This document shows positions 51,701-59,571 of a stretch of 64,000 nucleotides of DNA, piece after piece. This DNA is from Burkholderia pyrrocinia. Lineage in GTDB: Bacteria; Pseudomonadota; Gammaproteobacteria; Burkholderiales; Burkholderiaceae. The notes beneath the pieces were generated by a model. The model was not told where the DNA came from. It made no database searches and was given only the letters and a program-made list of their open reading frames with translations. Made by a program: the position numbers and the translations under genes. The stretch covers positions 2,790,001-2,854,000 of the forward strand of contig NZ_CP011504.1 of assembly GCF_001028665.1 (NCBI RefSeq), in the 5' to 3' direction. Each line of letters begins with the position of its first letter. Position 1 is the first letter of the stretch.

Positions 51701-51788
51701 CGTATGGCTCCTGCCCGGTCGAGGGCGTGGACTTGGAATGGGTTCGCACTATACCGGAGCGGCGCGGGCATCGAGACCACGGCGACCC

Positions 51789-51812
51789 TTCTGGACAGAT
51801 ATTAGAACCAAA
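51789..51812. promoter_or_regulatory. GntR-type operator, site 2 (imperfect)
   Basis: TTCTGGAC-N8-GAACCAAA resembles the perfect site at 50925-50948 in arm sequence and spacing. It lies in the divergent region between the GntR gene and the reductase gene, where autoregulation and control of the reductase are expected. Confidence 0.45.
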
Positions 51813-51838
51813 ACTGCCCCTTTGCTTCATTTCCCGGG

Positions 51839-51866
51839 TTGCAGATGTGGCTGAAAGTGGTATAGA
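51839..51866 (+). promoter_or_regulatory. candidate promoter of the reductase gene
   Basis: TTGCAG (51839-51844) and TATAGA (51861-51866) are separated by 16 bases. They lie about 100 bases before the reductase start. The candidate GntR site 2 is just upstream. Confidence 0.4.
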
Positions 51867-51964
51867 TTCGATCCACGCTGCCCTGTATCACGGTACCCGG
51901 CAGCCCCTTGGCGGGCGCGTCATGCGCCCGTCGCCCACGCTCACCGACGCCTGCGACGTACACG

Positions 51965-52900
51965 ATGACCGCCCTTTCCCGGATTCCCGTTTTCGATGCG
52001 GCCGACACGGCCGCGCTGCTCGACTACCCGGCGCTGCTCGCCACGCTCAGGCAAGCCGTCGCCGAGTATGCGGCGGGCGAGATCGTCAGCCCCGAGCGCC
52101 TGGTCGTGCCGCTGCAGGCCGGCGGCGTGATGCTGTCGATGCCGTCGAGCGCGCGTGACCTTGCCACCCACAAGCTCGTGAACGTATGCCCCGGCAACGG
52201 CGCGCGCGGGCTGCCGACGATCCTCGGCCAGGTGACCGCGTACGACGCGACCACCGGCGAGATGCGCTTCGCGCTCGACGGCCCGACGGTCACCGGACGC
52301 CGCACGGCGGCCGTCACCGCGCTCGGCATCGACGCGCTGCATGGCGCCGCGCCGCGCGACATCCTGCTGATCGGCACCGGCAAGCAGTCGGCCAATCATG
52401 CGGAAGCGCTCGCGGCGATCTTTCCCGATGCGCGCCTTCACGTGCGCGGTACCCGCGCCGACAGCGCGGCCGCCTTCTGCGCCGCGCACCGCGCGCAAGC
52501 GCCGCGGCTCGCACCGCTCGACGGCGACGCGATTCCCGATGCGATCGACGTCGTCGTCACGCTGACGACGAGCCGCACGCCCGTCTACCGCGACGCCGCG
52601 CGCGAAGGCCGGCTCGTGGTCGGCGTCGGCGCGTTCACCGCGGATGCGGCCGAGATCGACGCGAACACGGTGCGTGGCAGCCGGCTCGTCGTCGACGATC
52701 CGGCCGGCGCGCGCCACGAGGCCGGCGACCTGATCGTCGCGCAGGTCGACTGGCAGCAGGTCGCGTCGCTCGCCGACGTGCTGAGCGGCGCATTCGCCCT
52801 CGGCGGACCGCTGCTGTTCAAGAGCGTCGGCTGCGCCGCGTGGGATCTCGCCGCGTGCCGTACCGCACGCGATGCGCTGGACGCGCGCCAGGCCGGCTGA
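51965..52900 (+). CDS. delta1-pyrroline-2-carboxylate reductase (ornithine cyclodeaminase/mu-crystallin family)
   Basis: A 311-residue NAD(P)-binding protein of the ornithine cyclodeaminase family. The Rossmann motif is ILLIGTGKQSANHAEAL (about residues 124-140). The substrate half has MLSMPSSARDLATHKLVNVC and GQVTAYDATTGEMRFALDG. Members called LhpI reduce delta1-pyrroline-2-carboxylate to L-proline, the step after trans-3-hydroxyproline dehydratase. The neighbouring dehydratase makes this the best call over cyclodeaminase or alanine dehydrogenase. It starts at 51965, divergent from the GntR regulator. The ribosome-binding site is weak. Confidence 0.82.
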   Translation: MTALSRIPVFDAADTAALLDYPALLATLRQAVAEYAAGEIVSPERLVVPLQAGGVMLSMPSSARDLATHKLVNVCPGNGARGLPTILGQVTAYDATTGEMRFALDGPTVTGRRTAAVTALGIDALHGAAPRDILLIGTGKQSANHAEALAAIFPDARLHVRGTRADSAAAFCAAHRAQAPRLAPLDGDAIPDAIDVVVTLTTSRTPVYRDAAREGRLVVGVGAFTADAAEIDANTVRGSRLVVDDPAGARHEAGDLIVAQVDWQQVASLADVLSGAFALGGPLLFKSVGCAAWDLAACRTARDALDARQAG

Positions 52901-52984
52901 CCCGGCAGCAAAGCCCGCCGGCCGCGGGTGCGCCGCCGGTGCGGCATCGCAACATCCGGAGCGCGCCGGTACTTTCCCGTACGC

Positions 52985-53006
52985 GTTGTAGGAAACGCCC
53001 TACAAC
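52985..53006. promoter_or_regulatory. perfect inverted repeat upstream of the receiver-FNR operon
   Basis: GTTGTAGG (52985-52992), six bases, then CCTACAAC (52999-53006). A further half-site CCTACACC follows at about 53020. The repeats lie 70-95 bases before the receiver gene start and look like an operator. The absence of a T tract argues against a terminator. Confidence 0.55.
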
Positions 53007-53079
53007 ACGTCGAAGCGGCCTACACCAACTTCCAATTCGGCCGATTTCATTTTTGGCGGCGCAACACGATACTGCCGGC

Positions 53080-53484
53080 ATGAATGCCAGCCTGTCACCC
53101 GCCCCGCTCAGGGTGTTTCTCGTCGATCACGCCGTTGCCGTCCGGCAGCGGATCGCGCTGCTCGTCGGCGCGATCCGCGGCGTCGCCGTCGTGGGCGAGG
53201 CGGAAGACGGCCAGGACGCGTGGACGCAGATCCGCAGCAGCCGGGCGGACGTGGTGATCGTCGACCTGCGGCTCGCGGACGGCAGCGGCCTCGACCTGAT
53301 CGGGATGCTGTCGAAGGCCACACCGCGCATCGTCACGATCGTGCTGACGAATCATTCGGCACCGGCATTCAGAGAGGCATGCGCGACGGCCGGAGCCGAC
53401 TACTTCTTCGACAAGACCGTCGAATTCGACGCCGCGTGCCGTGTCATCGAATCCCTGGTGCACGCTCGCGTGCACCACCCCTGA
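53080..53484 (+). CDS. stand-alone receiver domain protein
   Basis: A 134-residue protein that consists only of a CheY-like receiver. Phosphoacceptor Asp62 (IVDLRLADG) and Lys112 (FFDKT) are present. The usual acidic pair is VDH instead of VDD (Asp16-His17), so one acid that helps hold Mg2+ is replaced. It is followed 16 bases later by an FNR-type gene, and the two are likely cotranscribed. It has no output domain. It may pass or sink phosphate or control the regulator by contact. Confidence 0.85.
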   Translation: MNASLSPAPLRVFLVDHAVAVRQRIALLVGAIRGVAVVGEAEDGQDAWTQIRSSRADVVIVDLRLADGSGLDLIGMLSKATPRIVTIVLTNHSAPAFREACATAGADYFFDKTVEFDAACRVIESLVHARVHHP

Positions 53485-53500
53485 CGAGCCGGAGTGACTC

Positions 53501-54280
53501 ATGTCCACAGCCACCGCCTGCGCCGCCGACGTACCTATCGCGCCCCGCCCGACGATTCCGCTTCGAGCGGTGACGCGCGCCGACGCCACCAAACATCCCG
53601 CCGCGCGCTGCTCGGTCTGCGCGATGCGTTCGATGTGCCTGCCGCCGCACCTGACGGCCGCCGAATACGGCCGTCTCGACGCGATCATCTGCACGACCCG
53701 GCACGTTCGCCAGGGCGATGCGCTGTTCCGCACCGACGATCCGTTCCAGAGCATCTATGCGGTGCGCGCGGGTTCGTTCAAGACGGTGATGATGCATCGC
53801 GACGGCCGCGAACACGTGACGGGCTTCCAGATCGCCGGTGAAACGCTCGGGATGGACGGTATCGGCGGCGGCCAGCACTGCTGCGACGCGATCGCGCTGG
53901 AAGACAGCGTCGTGTGCATCATCCCGTTCGGCGCACTCGAAGCGGCGTGCCGCGAGATCAAGCCGATGCAGCATTTCCTCTACCAGATGCTGAGCAGCGA
54001 AATCGTGCGCGAATCGAGCCAGATGCTGCTGCTCGGCACGATGTCGGCCGAACAGCGCGTTGCGCATTTCCTGCTGAACCTGTCGTCGCGCTTCGAGGCG
54101 CGCGGTTATTCCGCGACCGAATTCAACCTGCGGATGACGCGCGAGGAAATCGGTTGTTATCTCGGAATGAAGCTCGAAACGGTCAGCCGGATGTTCTCGC
54201 GGTTCCATCGCGATGCGGTGGTCGAAACGCGCGGCAAGCGCGTACGCATCATCGACGCGCAGGCGCTCGCGCGGGTCTGA
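53501..54280 (+). CDS. FNR-type oxygen-sensing Crp/Fnr regulator
   Basis: A 259-residue regulator. The N terminus has the [4Fe-4S] cysteines Cys37, Cys40 and Cys46 (CSVCAMRSMC). The fourth ligand equivalent is Cys139 in EDSVVCIIPFG. The cyclic-nucleotide-fold domain follows. The HTH carries EEIGCYLGMKLETVSRMFSRF, with the E-x2-SR residues that read TTGAT half-sites in FNR. It is therefore a direct sensor of low oxygen. The start follows GGAGTGACTC. It is encoded with a receiver protein. Candidate targets with FNR-like boxes in this window are the two Usp genes and the DUF1488 operon. Confidence 0.93.
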   Translation: MSTATACAADVPIAPRPTIPLRAVTRADATKHPAARCSVCAMRSMCLPPHLTAAEYGRLDAIICTTRHVRQGDALFRTDDPFQSIYAVRAGSFKTVMMHRDGREHVTGFQIAGETLGMDGIGGGQHCCDAIALEDSVVCIIPFGALEAACREIKPMQHFLYQMLSSEIVRESSQMLLLGTMSAEQRVAHFLLNLSSRFEARGYSATEFNLRMTREEIGCYLGMKLETVSRMFSRFHRDAVVETRGKRVRIIDAQALARV

Positions 54281-54370
54281 TACGGGGCTGATACGGGGCT
54301 GATACGGGTCTGATCAGGTCTGAAGTACGCGCAAGGATCGTCCGCGCGGCGTCATGCGTCGCGCCGTGCG

Positions 54371-54721
54371 TCACCGAGCCGTGCCATCGGTTGCGGCATC
54401 GCTCAGCCTGGCCCTTTCACCACCGGCCTGCCACGCGATCAGCACCTGTTCGGCCTGACCGAACGCGCGGCGCAGCGCGTCGTCCACGTCGTCGCCGATG
54501 CACGGCGGCAGCGGCCTGAGCGCCGCATCGTGCGAGACCAGGTCGAGCCGTACGTCGTATGTGCGCGCGCCGTCGGCCGCCACGCGCGATTCGATTGCAA
54601 GGTGGCATCCGCCGATCAGTGCGCGAAACCGTTCGAGCCGCACCAGTTGTGCGCCGGCTTCGGCTTCGACCGCGGCGGAACCCGTGAATCCGAGGCAGGC
54701 GATCTGCATGCCCACACCCAT
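54371..54721 (-). CDS. ribosome hibernation factor (HPF/RaiA)-like protein
   Basis: A 116-residue protein starting at 54721 after AGGAGAAAC. It has the beta-alpha-beta-beta shape of the HPF/YfiA fold (MQIACLGFTGSAAVEAEAGA, GCHLAIESRV, DVRLDLVSHD, DDVDDALRRAFGQAEQ). It is more diverged than housekeeping HPF and lacks the long-form C-terminal domain. HPF proteins silence 70S or 100S ribosomes in stationary phase or stress. It is the last gene in a low-oxygen-type group on this strand. Confidence 0.65.
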   Translation of the reverse strand: MGVGMQIACLGFTGSAAVEAEAGAQLVRLERFRALIGGCHLAIESRVAADGARTYDVRLDLVSHDAALRPLPPCIGDDVDDALRRAFGQAEQVLIAWQAGGERARLSDAATDGTAR

Positions 54722-54885
54722 GTTGTTTCTCCTGACTCCTGACGGCGCCGCCCGCTCGTCGACCCGCCTTGCATGCGCCGCCCGCACCGAAAGGCGGCGG
54801 CACGCGGTTTCCGTGGCATGCGCGGATTCTTCGATCGCTGGCCTGCCGATAGGGACCGCCCGCGCCTCCATCGGCGCGGGACCGT

Positions 54886-55125
54886 TCATACGTTGAAGAC
54901 CTGCGACGTCTTCATCTCGATCCACGTCATGCCGGCCCGCAGCCCTTCGATCATTGCCTCGCGCTCGGTCGGATAGGCGTGGCTGTGCTCGAACGTGTGA
55001 TGAAAGCGCGCGGCGCCGGCGCCGTGCTCGACCGACACGCGGCAGCGGAATTCGCCCGATTCGCACGGGCGCGTCTCGACTTCGACCGACCAGTCGCGTT
55101 CGTGAATGTTGCCCTGCAGTGTCAT
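54886..55125 (-). CDS. small protein of unknown function
   Basis: A 79-residue protein (start 55125, GGAGG upstream) that reads MTLQGNIHERDWSVEVETRP, has a strand-rich middle (EFRCRVSVEHGAGAARFHHTF) and a C-terminal helix (REAMIEGLRAGMTWIEMKTS). It lies 16 bases downstream of the DUF1488 gene and is likely in one operon with it under the FNR-like box at 55483. I do not recognise the family. Confidence 0.7.
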   Translation of the reverse strand: MTLQGNIHERDWSVEVETRPCESGEFRCRVSVEHGAGAARFHHTFEHSHAYPTEREAMIEGLRAGMTWIEMKTSQVFNV

Positions 55126-55141
55126 GCGCCCTCCTGCTGTG

Positions 55142-55432
55142 TCAGTCGCCGAGCCGGAAATGGCCGCTGTGCAGCAGCACCGGCCGGCCGCCGATTTCTT
55201 CGAGCATCCGTCGTGCCATCGCCTCGATCGCCGAACGGTGCGCGTCGAATGCGGCCAGCAGGTCGCGTTCGAGCAGCGACGGCGCGCCGAAATGGTCTTC
55301 CAGTGCCTCGGCCGTGACCGCGCACTGCACGCAACGTCCGTCGACCAGCGCCGAAAACGCGACGACCAGGTCGCGCGCGCAATATTCGGGCGGCTCGGGC
55401 GGGAAGGCAATCTGCATCTGTCCGCCAGTCAT
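55142..55432 (-). CDS. DUF1488 protein
   Basis: A 96-residue small protein. MQIAFPPEPPEYCARDLVVAFSALVDGRCV and the following ALEDHFG segment are typical of DUF1488, whose function is unknown. The start at 55432 follows GGAGCG, and an internal ATG at 55417 is possible. It is the first gene of a small operon with an FNR-like palindrome 50-64 bases upstream, so low-oxygen induction is likely. Confidence 0.85.
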   Translation of the reverse strand: MTGGQMQIAFPPEPPEYCARDLVVAFSALVDGRCVQCAVTAEALEDHFGAPSLLERDLLAAFDAHRSAIEAMARRMLEEIGGRPVLLHSGHFRLGD

Positions 55433-55482
55433 TGTCGTGATCGCTCCATGACGAGAGCATAGTGGCGCGCGCGGCCGCGCAC

Positions 55483-55496
55483 TTGACCCACGTCAA
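55483..55496. promoter_or_regulatory. FNR-like palindrome upstream of the DUF1488 operon
   Basis: TTGACCCACGTCAA has the form TTGAC-N4-GTCAA. It is centred about 57 bases before the DUF1488 start, so the expected transcription start at -41.5 spacing falls about 15 bases before the ATG. This is the best placed FNR-type site in the window. Confidence 0.65.
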
Positions 55497-55543
55497 CCGG
55501 TTCGCCGCACCGCACGATCGCGATACGGCTTCGTGCCGCCGCG

Positions 55544-55942
55544 TCAGCCCGCGTCGGGCTCGATCGCCGCGCCGCGCGCCGCGAGCAGCTCGCGCAGCAC
55601 GCTGCGGTGGCAATGGCGCTCGTCGTCGCAGTAACAGCCGATCGAGAACGCGGTGGTCGCCGACAGCGCCGCCAGCAGGTCCAGCACCTTCGCCGGATCG
55701 CCATGCGCCATCTCCGCGCGGAAGTGGCGCTTGAACGCGTTCCATTCGGCGTCCGTTTCGGCCGCCTGCGCCTGCGCGACGAGTTCGGGGCTCGGCGACA
55801 ACGTCGGCAACCATACATCATAGTAGTTGCGCGACGCGAATTCCGCCTTCGGCACGCCGCGCGGCGGCCGCCGCACCGTCCCGATCCGCAGGCCCTCGCC
55901 GGCCGCGCGCGGCGTGCCGAGCTGGATGATCCGGATGCCCAT
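55544..55942 (-). CDS. DUF488 family protein
   Basis: A 132-residue protein of the DUF488 (YeaO-like) family. It contains RIIQLGTPRAAGEGLRIGTV, YYDVWLPTLSPSPELV, HFRAEM and the conserved CYCDDERHCHRSVLRELL near the C terminus, whose Cys and His residues could bind a metal. It has an RBS GGAGCG before the ATG at 55942. It is upstream of, but on the same strand as, the DUF1488 operon. The FNR-like box at 55483 lies between them, so it is a separate unit. Its function is unknown. Confidence 0.88.
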   Translation of the reverse strand: MGIRIIQLGTPRAAGEGLRIGTVRRPPRGVPKAEFASRNYYDVWLPTLSPSPELVAQAQAAETDAEWNAFKRHFRAEMAHGDPAKVLDLLAALSATTAFSIGCYCDDERHCHRSVLRELLAARGAAIEPDAG

Positions 55943-56032
55943 GTCGCTCCTCTGTCCTGTGTCCGATTCCGTGATCGTACCGCCGAGACTGCGCGTGCGT
56001 CAGCCGGGCAGCATACATAGCGACCGCGCAAC

Positions 56033-56070
56033 AAAAAACCGGCTGCCTCCGCGACGGGAGACAGCCGGTT
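56033..56070 (-). terminator. Rho-independent terminator of tyrB
   Basis: AACCGGCTG (56037-56045) and CAGCCGGTT (56062-56070) form the base of a stem, extended by CCTCC/GGGAG. On the minus strand it is followed by a T run (TTTTTTG). It lies about 35 bases after the tyrB stop. Confidence 0.85.
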
Positions 56071-56104
56071 CGGCCAGCCGCGTTGCGCGCCGGGCGCGCG
56101 ACGC

Positions 56105-57307
56105 TCAGACGCCGCTCTTCAGCACCTTGCCGATTGCGTCGGCGACGATGCCGACGTTCGAGTCGTTCAGGCCCGCGACGCACATCCGCCCCGAACGCAG
56201 GATGTACACGCCGTGCACTTCGCGCAGCGCGTCGACCTGCGATTCGGTCAGCCCCGTGTACGTGAACATCCCGCGCTGCTTCACGTAGCGCGTGAGCGCT
56301 TCGCCGCTGACGTGGTCGCGCAGGCCGTCGTGAATCGACTGGCGCATCCGCGCGATGCGGCGGCACATCGCCGACAGCTCCTCTTCCCACTGCTTGCGCA
56401 GCGCCGGCGTGCCGAGCACGGCCGCGACGACCTTCGCGCCGTAGGTTTGCGGGTTGCTGTAGTTCGAGCGCACGGCGCCGGCCAGCTGGCCGAGCACGCG
56501 GTCGGCCGCGGCCGCATCCTCGCAGACGACGCTCAGGCCGCCCACGCGCTCGCCGTACAGCGAGAAGTTCTTCGAGAACGAGTTCGCGACCAGCGCCGGC
56601 ACGCCGCGGCGGGCCAGCTCGCGCACCGCGAATGCGTCCGCGTCGAGGCCCGCGCCGAAGCCCTGGTACGCCATGTCGACGAACGGCAGCAGGCCGCGCG
56701 CCTCGATCACGTCGATCAGCTTTTCCCACTGGCCTTCGTCGAGGTCGACGCCGGTCGGGTTATGGCAGCACGCGTGCAGCAGCACGATGCTGCGCGCCGG
56801 CAGCGCGTCGATCGCCGCGAGCATCGCGTCGAACTTCAGGCCGCCGGTCGCCTCATCGTAGTACGGATACGTGTTCACCGTGAAGCCGGCGCGCTCGAAG
56901 ATGAAGCGGTGGTTTTCCCAGCTCGGATCGCTGAGCCACACCTGCGCGTCCGGGAAGTAGCGCTTCAGGAAATCGGCGCCCACCTTCAGCGCACCCGAAC
57001 CGCCGAGCGTCTGCAGGGTCGCGATGCGCCCGGCCACGCGGGCCGGGTGATCGGCGCCGAACACGAGCGCCTGCACGGCGTCGCGATACGCGGCCAGGCC
57101 GACCATCGGCAGGTACGGCTTCGGGCCGCTCTCGCGCTGCAGCGCGGTTTCGGCTTCACGCACGGCACCCATCACCGGAATCCGGCCTTCGGCATCGAAG
57201 TAGATGCCGATGCTCAGGTTGACCTTCTGGTCGCGCGGATCTTTCTGGAAGTTCTCGTTGAGCGTCAGGATCGGGTCGCCCGGGTACGCGTCGATGTGTT
57301 CGAACAT
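56105..57307 (-). CDS. tyrB: aromatic amino-acid aminotransferase (TyrB-like)
   Basis: A 400-residue class I PLP enzyme that transfers the amino group of tyrosine, phenylalanine or aspartate to 2-oxoglutarate. PLP lysine in NSFSKNFSLYGERVG (about residue 247), CCHNPTGVDLDEGQW, the AYQGFGAGLDADAFA segment and the carboxylate-binding Arg in RGMFTYTGL/AGLNDSN context are all typical of the AspC/TyrB group. The start at 57307 begins MFEHIDAYPGDPI, as in TyrB. It lies 46 bases downstream of an aromatic-type permease gene and is probably in its operon. It supplies 4-hydroxyphenylpyruvate for HppD encoded at 15.1 kb. Confidence 0.9.
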   Translation of the reverse strand: MFEHIDAYPGDPILTLNENFQKDPRDQKVNLSIGIYFDAEGRIPVMGAVREAETALQRESGPKPYLPMVGLAAYRDAVQALVFGADHPARVAGRIATLQTLGGSGALKVGADFLKRYFPDAQVWLSDPSWENHRFIFERAGFTVNTYPYYDEATGGLKFDAMLAAIDALPARSIVLLHACCHNPTGVDLDEGQWEKLIDVIEARGLLPFVDMAYQGFGAGLDADAFAVRELARRGVPALVANSFSKNFSLYGERVGGLSVVCEDAAAADRVLGQLAGAVRSNYSNPQTYGAKVVAAVLGTPALRKQWEEELSAMCRRIARMRQSIHDGLRDHVSGEALTRYVKQRGMFTYTGLTESQVDALREVHGVYILRSGRMCVAGLNDSNVGIVADAIGKVLKSGV

Positions 57308-57353
57308 GGCTTGAGTCGGTCTCGTTTGGAAGAATGGTCGGTCGTGGCCTGCG

Positions 57354-58739
57354 TCAGCGTGCGGACGCGCTGTCGCGCATCGCATAGCCTGCATTCTTCT
57401 GACGGAAGCGATACCCGATCGCAAGCACCGCGAGCCATACCGGGATCAGGTACACCGACAGGCGGAGATCCGGCGTCAGGTACATCACGACGAGAATGCC
57501 GGCCATGAATGCCAGGCACAGGTAATTCGTGAAAGGATAGCCCAGACTGCGGAAGGAAGTCTTCTCCCCGGCTGCGCGCTTGGCCTGGCGGAACTTCAGG
57601 TGGATCAGGCTGATCATCGCCCAGTTGATGATCAGCGCCGACACGACGAGGCCCATCAGCACCTCGAACGCCTTGCCCGGCATGAAGTAGTTGACCAGCA
57701 CGCACAGGCCGGTCGCGAGCGCCGACGCGCCGAGCGCGGCGAGCGGAATGCCGCGCTTGTTCACCGAGCACAGCACCTTCGGCGCATTGCCCTGCTGCGC
57801 AAGGCCGAACAGCATCCGGCTGTTGCAGTACACGCCGCTGTTGTAGACCGACAGCGCGGCCGTCAGCACGACGACGTTCAGCACATTCGCGACCAGGTTG
57901 CTGCTCAGCGCGTGGAAAATCAGCACGAACGGGCTGCCGCCGCTGACGACCTTCTCCCACGGATACAGCGACAGCAGCACGGCGAGCGCGCCGATGTAGA
58001 AAATCAGGATGCGGTAGATGACCTGGTTGGTCGCGCGCGGGATGCTGCGCTTCGGATCGTCGGCCTCGGCCGCCGTGATGCCGACGAGCTCGAGCCCGCC
58101 GAACGAGAACATGATCGCCGCCATCGACATCACGAGGCCCGACACGCCGTTCGGGAAGAAGCCGCCGTGCTGCCACAGGTTCCGGACGCTGGCTTCCGGC
58201 CCGGCATTCCCGCTCGCGAGCAGCCAGCCGCCGAAGCCGATCATCCCGACGATCGCCGCGACCTTGATGATCGAGAACCAGAATTCCGTCTCGCCGTACG
58301 ACTTCACGCTGGTCAGGTTGATCAGGTTGATCACGACGAAGAACACGAGCGCCGATACCCAGGTCGGCACGCCCGGCCACCAGTACTGCACGTAGATCCC
58401 GACGGCCGACAGTTCGGCCATGCTGACGAGGATGTACAGCACCCAGTAGTTCCAGCCGGACAGGAAGCCGGTGAAGTGGCCGAAATACTTGTTGGCGAAG
58501 TAGCTGAACGAACCTGCGACAGGCTCGTCGACGACCATCTCGCCGAGCTGGCGCATGATGAAGAACGCAACGATGCCGGCTACCGCATAGCCGAGCAGCA
58601 CGGACGGGCCGGCCATCTTGATCGTCTGCGCGATGCCGAGGAACAGCCCCGTGCCGAGCGCGCCGCCGAGCGCAATCAGCTGGATGTGCCGGTTCTTCAG
58701 CCCACGCTTCAGGCCGTCGCTCTCGTTTCCAGAAACCAT
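57354..58739 (-). CDS. aromatic amino-acid permease-type APC transporter (AroP-like)
   Basis: A 461-residue, 12-helix amino-acid:H+ symporter of the AAT family. LKRGLKNRHIQLIALGGALG at the N terminus, SFSYFANKYFGHFTGFLSGW and VLTAALSVYNSGVYCNSRML are diagnostic. Its location upstream of tyrB suggests tyrosine, phenylalanine or tryptophan uptake, though related proteins carry proline or GABA. The start at 58739 follows GGAGAAGAC. It is divergent from the Lrp-type regulator. It differs clearly from the permease at 33.6 kb. Confidence 0.88.
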   Translation of the reverse strand: MVSGNESDGLKRGLKNRHIQLIALGGALGTGLFLGIAQTIKMAGPSVLLGYAVAGIVAFFIMRQLGEMVVDEPVAGSFSYFANKYFGHFTGFLSGWNYWVLYILVSMAELSAVGIYVQYWWPGVPTWVSALVFFVVINLINLTSVKSYGETEFWFSIIKVAAIVGMIGFGGWLLASGNAGPEASVRNLWQHGGFFPNGVSGLVMSMAAIMFSFGGLELVGITAAEADDPKRSIPRATNQVIYRILIFYIGALAVLLSLYPWEKVVSGGSPFVLIFHALSSNLVANVLNVVVLTAALSVYNSGVYCNSRMLFGLAQQGNAPKVLCSVNKRGIPLAALGASALATGLCVLVNYFMPGKAFEVLMGLVVSALIINWAMISLIHLKFRQAKRAAGEKTSFRSLGYPFTNYLCLAFMAGILVVMYLTPDLRLSVYLIPVWLAVLAIGYRFRQKNAGYAMRDSASAR

Positions 58740-59058
58740 GTCTTCTCCACTTTGTCCGCCTCCGCCGGAAGCGGTGCGGCGCGCCTCGGTGTGCCGGGCG
58801 CTGTTTTTGCTGTGCCGGCGGCCGTTCGTGGAGCCGCCGGGTTGGGGACTGCAATCTTCGCGTGGCGACGCCCGATTCGCGTCGGCGTGCCCGCCAGACC
58901 GGCCGCCGACTGTCGCCCACACCGCATTGCTGCGGCCGCACACGAAAATCCGGCGTCAGTTTAGCGTCGCGACGGCGAAATCGGGTTGCGTAACCCGTTC
59001 ATGCAAACCCTACATTATGAGATAAAATTGCATCCAGGAGACAAATGAGGAAATAAAA
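58740..59058. other. divergent region between permease-tyrB operon and Lrp-type gene
   Basis: About 320 bases with no gene. Its right end holds two symmetric elements listed next, in AT-rich DNA that must contain the Lrp-type promoter. Confidence 0.6.
58983..59033. promoter_or_regulatory. candidate Lrp-type binding sites
   Basis: GGGTT-GCGT-AACCC (58983-58996) is a short perfect palindrome. ATGCAA (59001-59006) and TTGCAT (59028-59033) are inverted 21 bases apart. Lrp/AsnC proteins bind several phased degenerate sites, so this block is a likely target. Confidence 0.4.
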
Positions 59059-59532
59059 ATGCCTGAACCGGTTATCGACCGCATCGATCGCCACTTGCTT
59101 TCGATCCTGCAGGAGAACGGCCGAGCGTCGAACCTCGATCTGGCGAAGGCCGTCGGCCTGTCGCCCGCGCAGACATTGCGGCGTCACCGGCGGCTGGAAG
59201 AGATCGGCGCGATCCGCCGCTACGAAACCCGGCTCTGTCCCGACACGCTCGGCTTCGGCGTCACAGCGTTCGTGCACGTGACGATGGAGCGCGGGCATAT
59301 CCGCGACCTGTCGAAGTTCCAGAAACTCGTGTCCGATCTCGCGCAGATCCAGGAATGTTTCTCGGTGACGGGCGACATCGACTACGTGCTGAAGGTCGTC
59401 GCACACGATCTGAAGGGGCTGTCGCAGTTCCTGCTCGAAACGCTGATGCGGATTCCAGGCGTGAGCGGCGTGCATTCGAGCGTGTGCCTCGACGAGATCA
59501 AGTGCACGAGTGCGATGCCGGTGGAAAGCTGA
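59059..59532 (+). CDS. Lrp/AsnC-family transcriptional regulator
   Basis: A 157-residue regulator. The N-terminal HTH reads IDRIDRHLLSILQENGRASN then LAKAVGLSPAQTLRRHRRLE. The C-terminal RAM (amino-acid-sensing) domain reads VSDLAQIQECFSVTGDIDYV and LLETLMRIPGVSGVHSSVCL. It is divergent from the aroP-like/tyrB operon, so aromatic amino acids are the probable effectors and that operon its target. Good GAGGAAAT site before the ATG at 59059. Confidence 0.92.
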   Translation: MPEPVIDRIDRHLLSILQENGRASNLDLAKAVGLSPAQTLRRHRRLEEIGAIRRYETRLCPDTLGFGVTAFVHVTMERGHIRDLSKFQKLVSDLAQIQECFSVTGDIDYVLKVVAHDLKGLSQFLLETLMRIPGVSGVHSSVCLDEIKCTSAMPVES

Positions 59533-59571
59533 TTTACGAGGGCAAACGCCCTGCACGTTCGGCAGCCGCCT

